A stretch of 64,000 nucleotides of DNA from Candidatus Vicinibacter affinis (GTDB taxonomy: Bacteria; Bacteroidota; Bacteroidia; Chitinophagales; Saprospiraceae). Shown piece after piece: positions 31,141 to 40,043 of this stretch (position 1 is the first letter of the stretch; every line of letters starts with the position of its first letter). The stretch spans positions 2,084,501 through 2,148,500 of the forward strand of contig JADJNH010000005.1 in assembly GCA_016714365.1 (NCBI GenBank), given 5' to 3'. Position numbers and translations under genes: made by a program. Under the pieces are notes generated by a model. That model made no database searches, was not told the origin of the DNA, and worked only from the letters and a program-made list of their open reading frames with translations.

Positions 31141-31188
31141 ATTAAGGATTTTAAGATTTATTCTGCAAAAATAACAGGGATTTGCACA

Positions 31189-33732
31189 TTAAGAGGAGGA
31201 TTTTTTACCAACTCCGCTTTTTGCAGATTGAGAAATCAGCACCTGATCTTTTTCTTTGTTGAGCACGGCTTTTAATTTAGTCCCGGGTTCCGGATTTTCA
31301 TTCAAAATATACTCTGCCAAAGGATCTTCCAGGTATTTCTGAACCGCTCTGTGGAGTGGTCTGGCACCAAACTGAGGATCGTACCCTTTCTCGGCGAGGA
31401 ATTCCATGGCCTCCTGCGTGATGGTCAGTTCCAACTTCATTTGTTCGATGCGCTTGAGCAATCCGCTTACCACCAGGTTGATGATTTGGAAAATCTGATC
31501 TTTCTCCAGGCTGTTGAATACCAGCACGTCGTCCACACGGTTGAGGAATTCAGGGCTGAAGGTCTTCTTCAAGGCATTCTTGATCACATTCTTGGAATAT
31601 TCATCCGCATTGTCCACTCTGCTCTGGGTGGCAAAGCCCACACCCTGGCCAAAATCTTTTAATTGTCTGGCTCCAATGTTGGAAGTCATGATGATGATGG
31701 TGTTTTTAAAATCCACCTTACGGCCTAAGCCATCTGTCAATTGACCTTCATCCAATACCTGCAGCAAGATGTTGTACACATCCGGATGCGCTTTTTCGAT
31801 TTCATCCAAAAGCACCACCGCATAAGGCTTTCTTCGTACTTTTTCAGTAAGCTGTCCGCCTTCTTCGTATCCTACGTATCCCGGAGGCGCACCGATCAAT
31901 CTTGAAACGGTAAATTTCTCCATGTACTCACTCATGTCCAGACGGATGAGTGCGTCTTCTGAGTCAAACAAGAAGCGACTCAATGCCTTGGCCATCTCTG
32001 TTTTACCTACACCAGTAGGACCCAGGAAAATAAAGGTTCCTATCGGCTTCTTTGGATCTTTCAATCCAACCCGGTTACGTTGGATGGCTTTGACTATTTT
32101 GACGACGACTTCGTCCTGTCCGATGATGGACTTCTTCATGTCGTCGGCCATGTTGACCAGCTTCTTGCTTTCACTTTGTGCTACCTTTTTAACCGGAATT
32201 CCGGTCATCATGGCTACTACTTCTGCAATATTTTCTTCATTCACCGGAAATCTCCTGGTTCTGGATTCATCTTCCCAGGCCACCTTTGCGGATTCCAGTT
32301 TCTTTTGAAGTTTTGATTCCAGATCTCTCAAGTCAGCAGCTTTCTCGTATTGCTGACTTTTTACAGCTACATTTTTTTGCTCCTTGATGGTATCGATTTG
32401 GGCTTCAATTTCTTCAATATGCTTGGGCACGTGAATGTTTTTCAAATGCACCCTCGCACCCACTTCATCCAGTACATCAATGGCTTTGTCCGGTAAAAAA
32501 CGATCGGTAATGTACCGGTCGCTCAACTTGACACAGGCCTCTATGGCTTCGTCGGTATAAGATACGGAGTGGAATTCCTCGTATTTGGATTTTATATTGT
32601 TCAAAATCAAAATGGCCTCTTCTGCAGTAGGCGGATCTATCATCACTTTCTGAAAACGACGATCAAGTGCTCCGTCTTTTTCAATATGCTGACGATATTC
32701 ATCCAGGGTAGAAGCACCAATGCATTGCAACTCTCCTCTTGCCAAAGCAGGTTTGAAAATGTTGGAAGCATCCAGTGAACCGGTAGCGCCACCTGCTCCG
32801 ATGATGGTATGTATTTCGTCAATGAACAGGATGACATCTCTTGATTTTTCCAATTCATTCATGATGGCCTTGATGCGCTCTTCAAACTGGCCACGGTATT
32901 TAGTTCCGGCCACGAGCGCAGCAAGATCAAGCATTACGATGCGCTTGTTGAACAAAGTTCGCGACACTTTCTTTTGCATGATCATCAGGGCAAGTCCCTC
33001 TACGATGGCGGTCTTACCGACTCCGGGTTCTCCGATCAATATTGGATTGTTTTTCTTGCGGCGGCTCAAAATCTGAGAGACCCGCTCGATTTCTCTTTCT
33101 CTTCCAATGATAGGATCCAGCTTGCCATCTTCAGCGAGCCTGGTAATGTCACGACCGTAATTATCCAATACGGGTGTCATGGATTTGGATCCGGATTTTT
33201 TGGAGAAGGAAGAAGAAGCCTGCTCTTCTTCGTAGGAATCAGGATCACTGGCGGCTGCAGTAATATCCGGGAATTCTTCCATGCCTCCTTGCTGGCTGAG
33301 GTAATCTAACTCAGACCGGAAATTATCGTAGTCTATGTTGAATTGCTCCAACACAATACAAGCCAGATTGTCGTGGTGCTTCAATATGGAAAGCAAAAGA
33401 TGTTCAGGATAGATCTCGTCCTCCTTGGTGATTTTTGCTTCCAGATAGGTAAACTTCAAAACCTTCTCTGCTTGTTTGTTCAATGGAAGATTTCCTACCT
33501 GAAAAGAGGTTTCCTCACCTTTTCTCACCGGAATGGCTTCCTCCAGTTTATCTTTCAATTGGCTGAGGTCCACTTTCAGTGACTTGAGCACATTGACTGC
33601 CAGCGTATCCCGCTCAGCCAGCATGCCAAGCAGAATATGTTCAGTGCCAATGTAATCGTGTCCCAGACGGATGGCTTCATCACGGCTGTTGGCCAATACT
33701 TTTCTGACTTTTTGAGAAAATCTTTTATTCAT
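31189..33732 (-). CDS. clpC: ATP-dependent Clp protease ATPase subunit ClpC
   Basis: An 847-residue AAA+ unfoldase feeding ClpP. The N-domain (residues 1-145, RLGHDYIGTEHILLGMLAER) precedes the first AAA module with Walker A GEPGVGKTAIVEGLA and sensor/DEIHTIIGAGGATG. A short UVR/middle region (AVKSQQYEKAADLRDLESKL) is typical of ClpC and distinguishes it from ClpB. The second module has GPTGVGKTEMAKAL, then VVLLDEIEKAHPDVYNILLQ. It handles misfolded or tagged proteins and stress regulators. It is first of the run clpC-infC-rpmI-rplT, with a 240-bp divergent promoter region shared with the STAS gene. Confidence 0.95.
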   Translation of the reverse strand: MNKRFSQKVRKVLANSRDEAIRLGHDYIGTEHILLGMLAERDTLAVNVLKSLKVDLSQLKDKLEEAIPVRKGEETSFQVGNLPLNKQAEKVLKFTYLEAKITKEDEIYPEHLLLSILKHHDNLACIVLEQFNIDYDNFRSELDYLSQQGGMEEFPDITAAASDPDSYEEEQASSSFSKKSGSKSMTPVLDNYGRDITRLAEDGKLDPIIGREREIERVSQILSRRKKNNPILIGEPGVGKTAIVEGLALMIMQKKVSRTLFNKRIVMLDLAALVAGTKYRGQFEERIKAIMNELEKSRDVILFIDEIHTIIGAGGATGSLDASNIFKPALARGELQCIGASTLDEYRQHIEKDGALDRRFQKVMIDPPTAEEAILILNNIKSKYEEFHSVSYTDEAIEACVKLSDRYITDRFLPDKAIDVLDEVGARVHLKNIHVPKHIEEIEAQIDTIKEQKNVAVKSQQYEKAADLRDLESKLQKKLESAKVAWEDESRTRRFPVNEENIAEVVAMMTGIPVKKVAQSESKKLVNMADDMKKSIIGQDEVVVKIVKAIQRNRVGLKDPKKPIGTFIFLGPTGVGKTEMAKALSRFLFDSEDALIRLDMSEYMEKFTVSRLIGAPPGYVGYEEGGQLTEKVRRKPYAVVLLDEIEKAHPDVYNILLQVLDEGQLTDGLGRKVDFKNTIIIMTSNIGARQLKDFGQGVGFATQSRVDNADEYSKNVIKNALKKTFSPEFLNRVDDVLVFNSLEKDQIFQIINLVVSGLLKRIEQMKLELTITQEAMEFLAEKGYDPQFGARPLHRAVQKYLEDPLAEYILNENPEPGTKLKAVLNKEKDQVLISQSAKSGVGKKSSS

Positions 33733-33833
33733 TTTATCGGTTATTCTATTTGGTCAAAACTAACACACATCCAAATAACATTAAAGGCTTATTTTTTGTT
33801 GTATTCGTTTTAAAAGGCTATTTACAAGCTAAA

Positions 33834-33865
33834 TTGTACGAAAGCGTCAAAGTTTTATAAATTTG
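33834..33865 (+). promoter_or_regulatory. Promoter-like element upstream of the STAS gene
   Basis: TTG (33834-33836), 21 nt, TAAATTTG (33858-33865): a fit to the Bacteroidota promoter pattern in the gap between clpC and the STAS gene, about 110 bp from the start codon. Confidence 0.35.
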
Positions 33866-33973
33866 CTATCTCAAAATTAGATAAAAATCGACATTTGGTA
33901 ATAATTATTTGTTTTTATAATAAATAATTGCCTAAATTTTAAAACATTAAATATATTAATTTATTCATATCTC

Positions 33974-34351
33974 ATGAAATACCAGATTGACAAACAAGAG
34001 CGATATTCTGTATTTACCCTGGAAGAACCTCAATTAAACTCCATGATCGCTCCGCTTCTTAAATCAGAATTTGTCTTCCTTCGCAATGAAGGAGTGAGAA
34101 ACCTGATTTTTGATCTACAGCAAGTTGATTACATTGATTCATCAGGCCTTAGCTCCATCCTTACTGCCAACAGACTTTGGAAGGATTATGGTTCTTTCGT
34201 GCTCACCAACATGAACAGTGAGGGCGTTAGAAAATTGATTGAGATTAGTAAACTGGATGGCATTCTGACCATTATCCCGACGATTGACGAGTCCGTTGAT
34301 TACATTTTTATGGAAGACATAGAGCGGGATCTGAATGACGAGGAAGAATAG
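33974..34351 (+). CDS. STAS-domain protein (anti-sigma factor antagonist-like)
   Basis: A 125-residue protein made almost entirely of one STAS domain: VRNLIFDLQQVDYIDSSGLS SIL carries the DSSGL loop whose first Ser is the usual phosphorylation site, and FVLTNMNSEGVRKLIEISKL follows. SpoIIAA-like proteins switch partners by phosphorylation and control anti-sigma factors. No kinase or anti-sigma gene is adjacent. A ribonuclease Z gene begins within its last 17 bp, so the two are co-expressed; this pairing is common in Bacteroidota. The acidic tail (DLNDEEE) overlaps that start. Confidence 0.85.
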   Translation: MKYQIDKQERYSVFTLEEPQLNSMIAPLLKSEFVFLRNEGVRNLIFDLQQVDYIDSSGLSSILTANRLWKDYGSFVLTNMNSEGVRKLIEISKLDGILTIIPTIDESVDYIFMEDIERDLNDEEE

Positions 34352-35264
34352 TCATCTCTTTGAGCTTCTCATCCTGGGAAGCTCCTCTGCAATCCCCTCT
34401 GACGACCGGTTTCCAAGTGCGCAATTGTTAAACATTCGGGAGCAACTTTTCCTGATTGATTGTGGGGAGGCTACGCAAAACAGGCTTTGGTCTTACAAAG
34501 TCCGGTGGAGCAAAATTTCCCATATCTGCATCTCTCATCTTCACGGTGACCATGTTTTTGGTTTGCCGGGACTGATCACCAGTTTCAGTCATTTGCAGCG
34601 CAAAGAACCACTGACCATCTGTGGTCCGGAAGGAATCCGGGATTTTCTCGAAGGGACGCTCAAGCACAGCAGAGCTCATTTGAATTTTGAAATTACCTAT
34701 CTCGAACTCGATCATCAGGTGGCGACTAAGTTTTACGACGATGGTTTGCTTTCCATCACTTCTTTTCCACTGAACCATCGGGTGCCCACCATCGGTTATG
34801 TTTTCAAAGTAGAAGAGCATTACCGCAAACTAAACATTGAAAAAATAAGCCAGCTGGCCATTCCTGTTTCCCAATATAAAAAAGTGGTGGCAGGAGAATC
34901 CGTTTCCGATATAGACGGCAACATTTATGAGGCAGATGAATTTTCTACGCCGGTGCATTATTTAAAATCATACGCTTATTGCAGCGACACCAGATATGAT
35001 GAATCCATTGTGCCATTTATCAGGGAAGTGGATGTTTTGTATCATGAAACTACTTATCTGGAAGCCTTAGCCCATAAAGCACAGGAGACGGGACATTCCA
35101 CCGCGCACCAGGCGGCCACCATGGCGAAAAAAGCTTCTGTTCAGAGACTCATTACAGGACATTATTCCTCACGTTACCATGAATTGAATGTATTCCTTCA
35201 GGAATGTCAATCTGTTTTTCCCAATACCATTCTGGGAAAGGAAGGATTGGTTGTTCAGATTTGA
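34335..35264 (+). CDS. rnz: Ribonuclease Z
   Basis: A 309-residue metallo-beta-lactamase-fold endonuclease that trims tRNA precursor 3' ends. The core motif is SHLHGDHVFGLPGL (HxHxDH, residues ~62-76), with GSSSAIPSDDRFPSAQLL at the start, SYAYCSDTRYD further on, HETTYLEALAHKAQETGHST and the final RLITGHYSSRY, supplying the remaining metal ligands. It starts inside the end of the STAS gene (17-bp overlap in another frame). The length is normal. Cytosolic. Confidence 0.95.
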   Translation: MTRKNSHLFELLILGSSSAIPSDDRFPSAQLLNIREQLFLIDCGEATQNRLWSYKVRWSKISHICISHLHGDHVFGLPGLITSFSHLQRKEPLTICGPEGIRDFLEGTLKHSRAHLNFEITYLELDHQVATKFYDDGLLSITSFPLNHRVPTIGYVFKVEEHYRKLNIEKISQLAIPVSQYKKVVAGESVSDIDGNIYEADEFSTPVHYLKSYAYCSDTRYDESIVPFIREVDVLYHETTYLEALAHKAQETGHSTAHQAATMAKKASVQRLITGHYSSRYHELNVFLQECQSVFPNTILGKEGLVVQI

Positions 35265-35454
35265 ATAGGCTTAAAAAGTTTTAATATGGGCTTAGATGTT
35301 TTCCAACAAAAGTTATCGTCTAATTTATGACCGTCTGTCAGATCAAGTCGAGGTTATTACATTTTGTAACAATATTTGAACACAAGCTTTCAAAGCCTCG
35401 TTTTTGTTGATATTATTAAATTTCTGAAAGGCCCTGGTCCACATATAATATTAC

Positions 35455-35634
35455 TTAATTAATCGCATCATTTCTTTCTTGCAACTCTTCAACATACAAT
35501 TCAATAGCTTCTTTAGCCATTGAAATGGCTTCATTCACATTTTCGCCATAAGTGATACAGCCAGGCAAGTCAGGAACAGTTACAGTAAACACGCCTTCGG
35601 TTTCTTTGTGTAAAAGTATTTTGTATTTGTACAT
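35455..35634 (-). CDS. Short HicB-family antitoxin
   Basis: A 59-residue frame from an ATG at 35632-35634: MYKYKILLHKETEGVFTVTV, PDLPGCITYGENVNEAISMA, KEAIELYVEELQERNDAIN. This is the HicB domain with LPGCxTxGxxxxEA, but it stops at the point where relatives usually continue for another ten or more residues, so its tail is truncated. No HicA is adjacent; it lies 35 bp downstream of the zeta-type kinase gene on the same strand. It may be a degraded antitoxin. Confidence 0.7.
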   Translation of the reverse strand: MYKYKILLHKETEGVFTVTVPDLPGCITYGENVNEAISMAKEAIELYVEELQERNDAIN

Positions 35635-35668
35635 AATTATGAGTACAAGTGTAAAATGATTAAACCAA

Positions 35669-36451
35669 TTATTTATTTATATAATATTTTTTAAACCAAT
35701 GCGCCACCTTATGTTTTTCAATTTTATCCCATTTTTTTTTATTCCGTATTATTTTGAAATGTGCAACCAATTCAAATGGAGCACTTTCCTTTGAATTGTC
35801 AAAAAAAAATGCTTGATAAGCCAATTGAGATGCTTTGTACATCAGTTTTAAAGATCTGTAATAGCGTTCCTCAATTTTTTGCGGAGGAACATCATGTCCA
35901 TTTTCTGCAACTCTGAGTGCTACTCGATATTTATTAATTTCAGGGGATTCTGTTGAAATAAAGTAAAGATAAACTTTATAACCGGCATTATTAGCTCGTT
36001 CCATAATGTCCAAGTTGGATTCATGTGAGAAAACTGTTTCAAAACTAAATCGCCTTTTTAATCGTATCATTGCTTCTCTTAAATAACGTGCTATTATTTG
36101 GCCAATTTTGTCCGCATGAATTTTGTCAATTAAAACAATGGAATTGCCTTGAATTGTATATGATTCCACGAAATGTGATTCTGTAAATTCCTTTCCTAAC
36201 AGGCCAGATGTTTTAGCGAATTCAAGAAAACTTAAATTAGAAATTTTTAATTTGAAAGAATAAAATGAGAATTTACCATTAACAAGTGATTGTGTGATAT
36301 CATCAGCATTAATATAATATCCAAAATCAATAGGAATGCCTCCTATTTTTGTATCTTTAATTGCTTTGATTATCGTGCTTTTTCCTGAGCCATTCGGTCC
36401 TGCGAATACTCTTAGTCTCAATTCCTGTTTAGGTAATTTAATAACTGGCAA
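35669..36451 (-). CDS. Zeta-toxin-like P-loop kinase
   Basis: A 260-residue P-loop protein. Walker A is FAGPNGSGKSTIIKAIKD near residue 18; INADDITQSLV, RRFSFETVFSHESNLDIMER, GYKVYLYFISTESPEINKYR, and AENGHDVPPQKIEERYYRSL follow in the order of the zeta toxin family. Zeta toxins phosphorylate UDP-N-acetylglucosamine and block cell-wall synthesis; Gram-negative relatives are less studied and the substrate here is not known. The stop of the small upstream gene is 10 bp from its start, so the two form an operon that fits toxin-antitoxin layout. Confidence 0.78.
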   Translation of the reverse strand: MPVIKLPKQELRLRVFAGPNGSGKSTIIKAIKDTKIGGIPIDFGYYINADDITQSLVNGKFSFYSFKLKISNLSFLEFAKTSGLLGKEFTESHFVESYTIQGNSIVLIDKIHADKIGQIIARYLREAMIRLKRRFSFETVFSHESNLDIMERANNAGYKVYLYFISTESPEINKYRVALRVAENGHDVPPQKIEERYYRSLKLMYKASQLAYQAFFFDNSKESAPFELVAHFKIIRNKKKWDKIEKHKVAHWFKKYYINK

Positions 36452-36461
36452 ATGCGATATG

Positions 36462-36689
36462 TTATTTTAAATGGTCAATAATTTCGGTCCTGCCGTCTTG
36501 ATATTTTTTTATCACTACATCATTTTGCACAACAACAACATAGCCCATAATGCTCATTGCTTTATTTGAAGCCAACTTGCCAGCAGCTCTTGCTCTTCTT
36601 AAAAGAAGTCTTTTTGTTAAATGAGTATGGTTTTTTGTACTTGTATTGGTTGAAGTAATTTTCCGTACTAATTTCTTGACAACTGACAT
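36462..36689 (-). CDS. Small basic protein preceding the zeta-like kinase, probable antitoxin
   Basis: 75 residues: MSVVKKLVRKITSTNTSTKN, HTHLTKRLLLRRARAAGKLA, SNKAMSIMGYVVVVQNDVVI, KKYQDGRTEIIDHLK. I do not recognise a family, and it does not look like the classic epsilon antitoxin. Very basic in the first half (many Arg/Lys), with a beta-rich end. Its close pairing with the kinase gene (10 bp) suggests the antitoxin role. The basic N-terminal half could bind nucleic acid and regulate the operon. Confidence 0.6.
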   Translation of the reverse strand: MSVVKKLVRKITSTNTSTKNHTHLTKRLLLRRARAAGKLASNKAMSIMGYVVVVQNDVVIKKYQDGRTEIIDHLK

Positions 36690-37080
36690 TTCGATTATTT
36701 TGATATAAAAGTAATTAAAATAATATATCTAAAATCATTTTAAATAGAATTTCTACAAGAAAGATTTCCTGCAATAATATATCCCAAACAAATTAAAGGG
36801 CAATGTTCATTGACACATTGACAAGGTTAGCTCATTCGTCAAAGGGACAAATAATCAATCCTTTTAGGATTCACCGATAGGCGGGAGTTGTAACTTCGAT
36901 CTTTTACATTATGAATTTCCAATTCGTTCATCGCCATTCAATAAAGAGCTCAAATTTCCAAAAGTAAGCCACTAAAGCGCAAAAATAACATAATTGAACA
37001 ATTATTATAACTTAACAAATTTATTATCAACCACAAACTAAGTCCCAAGAAGTTTACCTCATTTGATTATTTTAATCAAA
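36690..37080. other. Intergenic stretch
   Basis: About 390 bp upstream of the zeta-type pair. Apart from the presumed promoter of that pair I see nothing recognisable. Confidence 0.3.
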
Positions 37081-37207
37081 ACCTCAATCCATTTTGACCA
37101 ATGAAAACTTACTGCACTGTTTGTTTTTTCTTAGCGAAAGAATATAATTTCCGGCAGGCCATTCTTCATTGATAATTCTCAATTGGTAATTGCTTCTTTG
37201 CATTTGA
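37081..37207 (-). pseudogene. Duplicate of a T9SS C-terminal tail, detached from its gene
   Basis: 127 bp closely matching 37858-37984, the 3' end of the neighbouring T9SS gene. It still reads SNYQLRIINEEWPAGNYILS then LRKNKQCSKFSLVKMD and a stop, with mostly conservative changes (V to I, S to N, S to C), so it drifted after duplication. It has no start codon of its own and its upstream part is absent. Confidence 0.8.
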
Positions 37208-37250
37208 GTAAAAGCTGCACCTTTGGAAATGAAATAAATAACTCTTCAAA

Positions 37251-37514
37251 CTAATAATGTCCTTTAGCCGAGAGAATATAAACGATTGTATCGCTTACCT
37301 CATAAATCAATCTATGTTGATGGTTTATTCTGCGAGACCATAAGCCTGAAAGAGCATGTTTAAGTGGCTCGGGCCTCCCGGTCCCTGTATATGGATGATC
37401 ATTAAGTTCTTCCAATAAGACAAGCAGTTTGTTGAGTACAGTTTTATTACCCGACTTTTTATGATCAGCTATATCTTCAGAGGCCTTATCAGTAAATTCT
37501 AAATAATAGCTCAT
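37251..37514 (-). CDS. YoeB/Txe-type mRNA interferase toxin
   Basis: An 87-residue RelE-superfamily toxin of the Txe/YoeB branch. ASEDIADHKKSGNKTVLNKL, DHPYTGTGRPEPLKHALSGL, WSRRINHQHRLIYEVSDTIV and YILSAKGHY carry the usual GxGxPExLK...WSRRIxxxHRLVY pattern with the conserved E, R, H and C-terminal HY. YoeB cleaves ribosome-bound mRNA in the A site. It follows its antitoxin gene by 6 bp. The pair sits between two copies of a T9SS tail. Confidence 0.93.
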   Translation of the reverse strand: MSYYLEFTDKASEDIADHKKSGNKTVLNKLLVLLEELNDHPYTGTGRPEPLKHALSGLWSRRINHQHRLIYEVSDTIVYILSAKGHY

Positions 37515-37520
37515 TAAGCA

Positions 37521-37742
37521 TTACACGCTTAAGAATTCTTTCAAGTTTTCTTTTTCTACCCTAGTAACTTTTCCGTTTTTAGCTTGTTCCTTACTCTCCA
37601 ATATCTTAGCTACAAAATCTGGATGGTAGCTTTCTTCATTGGAAATTTCAAATTCAATTTTCATAGCATGCAGAACAGCTTTAATGGCATCAACTTCCTC
37701 AGTAGTTTTTGGATGAGCAATAAGTATTTCATGTGTTTTCAT
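37521..37742 (-). CDS. Antitoxin of the YoeB-like toxin (DUF2683-like)
   Basis: 73 residues: MKTHEILIAHPKTTEEVDAI KAVLHAMKIEFEISNE, then SYHPDFVAKILESKEQAKNG and a helical, charged C-terminus. Proteins of this shape accompany Txe/YoeB toxins in Bacteroidota (DUF2683 type) and are not the Phd/YefM fold. It would bind the toxin with its C-terminal part and repress the operon as a complex. It is first in the pair, as expected for an antitoxin. Confidence 0.82.
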   Translation of the reverse strand: MKTHEILIAHPKTTEEVDAIKAVLHAMKIEFEISNEESYHPDFVAKILESKEQAKNGKVTRVEKENLKEFLSV

Positions 37743-37860
37743 AATAAATTAATTTAAATTTAAAACTTACACAAAATTACAATAAAAATGCGCAAAAAGG
37801 AAATTATTATAATCTCTAAAGTCCATAGGTCATGTTTGGTTAAAACGATCTAATAAAACC

Positions 37861-38616
37861 TCAATCCATTTTGACCAATGAAAACTTACTGGACTGTTTG
37901 TTTTTTCTTAGCGAGAGAACATAATTTCCGGCAGGCCATTCTTCACTGATAATTCTCAATTGGTAATTGCTCCTTTGCATTTGAATTTGACCGGACTGCC
38001 AAACTTTGCCCAATAAATCTACGACCTGATATTGAATTAGCTCTTCTTTTAATCCGGAAATTTCTGCAACAAACTGGCTCTTGAAAGGATTCGGTTTGAT
38101 GTTTACCTGGAAGGAATCTTCTTCCGGATTTTCGTCGGCAACATTTACGGTATTTACTTTCTCTGCAGAAAACTGGACTTCTGCCAATCCATAGCAAGAG
38201 TCTTTGCCAAAATTGCTTTGAGCAGTCAATAACAGGTATCGTGCATCCGGAATATTTACATCCAGCCAATCCATGCCTTCGTAGCGATTGTGTCCGGGTG
38301 CTTTTTCCAGATTGATCACACTGATGCTGCGCCAGGTAGTACTGTCTTTGGAATAATCAATCTTTAGTTCTCTGATTCCCCAATCCAAATGTGCAGGATC
38401 ATTGCTGTTCCAAAATTTGATGCGGTCAATTTTATAACGGGTGCCTAAATCAAAAAGCATCCAGTGTCCCTGTTTGTTATCAGGGTTGGGGGATTCTTTG
38501 CTTTGACAGGAAACCCAGCCGTCAAACCAATTGGTGGAATGTCGATCCGGATAACATTGTGCGTTGAGATGAAGATTGATCAGCAGGAAGAAAAATATGT
38601 TGAAGAATAATTTCAT
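37861..38616 (-). CDS. Secreted discoidin-like protein with T9SS type A sorting domain
   Basis: A 251-residue exported protein. Signal peptide MKLFFNIFFFLLINLHLNAQ, then a domain with HWMLFDLGTRYKIDRIKFWN and REL-KIDYSKDSTTWRSI, which resembles an F5/8-type C (discoidin) carbohydrate-binding fold. The last ~85 residues (FQVNIKPNPFKSQFVAEISG to LRKNKQSSKFSLVKMD) are a T9SS type A sorting domain that sends it across the outer membrane. It is the last gene after DUF1800 and DUF1501 genes, 10 bp from the latter. It is probably an outer-surface glycan-binding component. Confidence 0.82.
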   Translation of the reverse strand: MKLFFNIFFFLLINLHLNAQCYPDRHSTNWFDGWVSCQSKESPNPDNKQGHWMLFDLGTRYKIDRIKFWNSNDPAHLDWGIRELKIDYSKDSTTWRSISVINLEKAPGHNRYEGMDWLDVNIPDARYLLLTAQSNFGKDSCYGLAEVQFSAEKVNTVNVADENPEEDSFQVNIKPNPFKSQFVAEISGLKEELIQYQVVDLLGKVWQSGQIQMQRSNYQLRIISEEWPAGNYVLSLRKNKQSSKFSLVKMD

Positions 38617-38626
38617 GATTTCAGAT

Positions 38627-40036
38627 TTAGATATTTAAAAATCCAAGTGGCGCTTTGCCGGAGTTGATGTTGTAAAATGTGCTCAGATTCGGCAATACAT
38701 AGGACAGGTCTGAAGGTGGAACACCCATCCACAAAGCGAGTTCGCCAAAATATTGATCCACAGAAGTAGTCGGTATGATAACCCCATCATACACATTCAA
38801 ATCATCATCGAGATTCAAAGAAGGATAGGTTCCAAAAATTCTTGAACCAATCACATCACCGCCCATTACAAAAACATTACCACCCCAGGCATGATCTGTT
38901 CCATTTCCATTGGACGGCAATGCGCGGCCAAATTCTGAAATGGAAAAAGTAGTGACCTGTTTGCTGAGTTTTAATTCGATCATGGCATTGTTGAATTCTT
39001 CCAGTCCGTCTGACACCATGGTCAGCATGTCTTGTTGGTTTTGAAGTACTTCATCATGATGATCCCATCCGTAAAAGTTGATGTAAAAAATTTGCCTTTT
39101 GAATCCCAATTTCTGATGCACAGAAATGGTCCTTGCAATCATCTTAAGAGATTCGGAAAATTCATTTTCGGAAAATTGAGTTTTGATTTCTACTCCATTG
39201 TCCAGCGCATCCTTGAACTTGAGATGTCCGTCTCTTGCGCCGCGAATAACATCTACATAAGTCTTTTGAAATACATCGCGGTAATTGTAATCCAGCAAAC
39301 TGTCAATGGCCCCGGATTTTATGATGTTGAACTGATCGTACATGTTGTCCGGTCGATAACCATTGATGCCAATGCTTCCATTTCTTCGGTCGATCACGTA
39401 TTCCACCACTTCGTTTCCGGTTTGTAATAAATTACTTCCGGAGAGACTTACATTCATGGAAATTTCCTGACTGGTATTCATGTCCCTGATCAGATCAGCC
39501 ATTCTTCCGGCCCAACCGATGTTGGTACGCGATTGTGGTATTCCTGATTGCCAGTGTTGTGATTGATCGGAATGAGAAAGCAGACCCAATGGTAATTTTA
39601 CTTTGTTGTTGTAAAAATCATCCTTGGTCGTTTTTTCCAACAGGGTTCCTACGTTTGAAATAAATGCAGCATTTCCCTGATTGAATATTTTTTGCAATCC
39701 CTCCATGGCCGGATGAAGTCCAAACTCTCTTCCGGGTGTATTGAGTACGGAAAGATTCAGCAATTCGTTTTTTGGAATTGCAAGATTTGCACGGGTCGTC
39801 TTGTACGTGTTGTATTCACTGTTGGAAGATGGAACCAACATGTTGAAGGAATCATTTCCACCACTTAGATTGATGCACACCAGTGCTTTGTATTCGGGGT
39901 CCAATGCGCTGTTGGCTATGGCAAGTGCATTGATGGCCTGAAGATTAATCATGGAATTACGGAAGGTGGTATATCCCAATGCTGCACAGCTGACCTGACC
40001 TATAAATTTTCTTCTTGAATTATTATTTTGATTCAT
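38627..40036 (-). CDS. DUF1501 family protein with Tat-type leader
   Basis: A 469-residue protein of the DUF1501 (sulfatase/alkaline-phosphatase-like) family. I start it at ATG 40034-40036 (MNQNNNSRRKFIGQVSCAAL), which gives a twin-arginine leader RRKFIG. Typical sequences are YKALVCINLSGGNDSFNMLV, HSDQSQHWQSG, and FSISEFGRALPSNGNGTDHA WGG. Families of this kind pair almost always with DUF1800, as here (gap 7 bp). Their substrate is unknown; they are exported, and the SEFGR/GTDHAWGG region contains the likely metal ligands. Confidence 0.9.
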   Translation of the reverse strand: MNQNNNSRRKFIGQVSCAALGYTTFRNSMINLQAINALAIANSALDPEYKALVCINLSGGNDSFNMLVPSSNSEYNTYKTTRANLAIPKNELLNLSVLNTPGREFGLHPAMEGLQKIFNQGNAAFISNVGTLLEKTTKDDFYNNKVKLPLGLLSHSDQSQHWQSGIPQSRTNIGWAGRMADLIRDMNTSQEISMNVSLSGSNLLQTGNEVVEYVIDRRNGSIGINGYRPDNMYDQFNIIKSGAIDSLLDYNYRDVFQKTYVDVIRGARDGHLKFKDALDNGVEIKTQFSENEFSESLKMIARTISVHQKLGFKRQIFYINFYGWDHHDEVLQNQQDMLTMVSDGLEEFNNAMIELKLSKQVTTFSISEFGRALPSNGNGTDHAWGGNVFVMGGDVIGSRIFGTYPSLNLDDDLNVYDGVIIPTTSVDQYFGELALWMGVPPSDLSYVLPNLSTFYNINSGKAPLGFLNI

Positions 40037-40043
40037 GATTTTC

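Noticed and set aside
35265..35454. Additional antitoxin or RNA gene behind rnz
   Set aside because: No frame or structure beyond the short HicB that starts further right.
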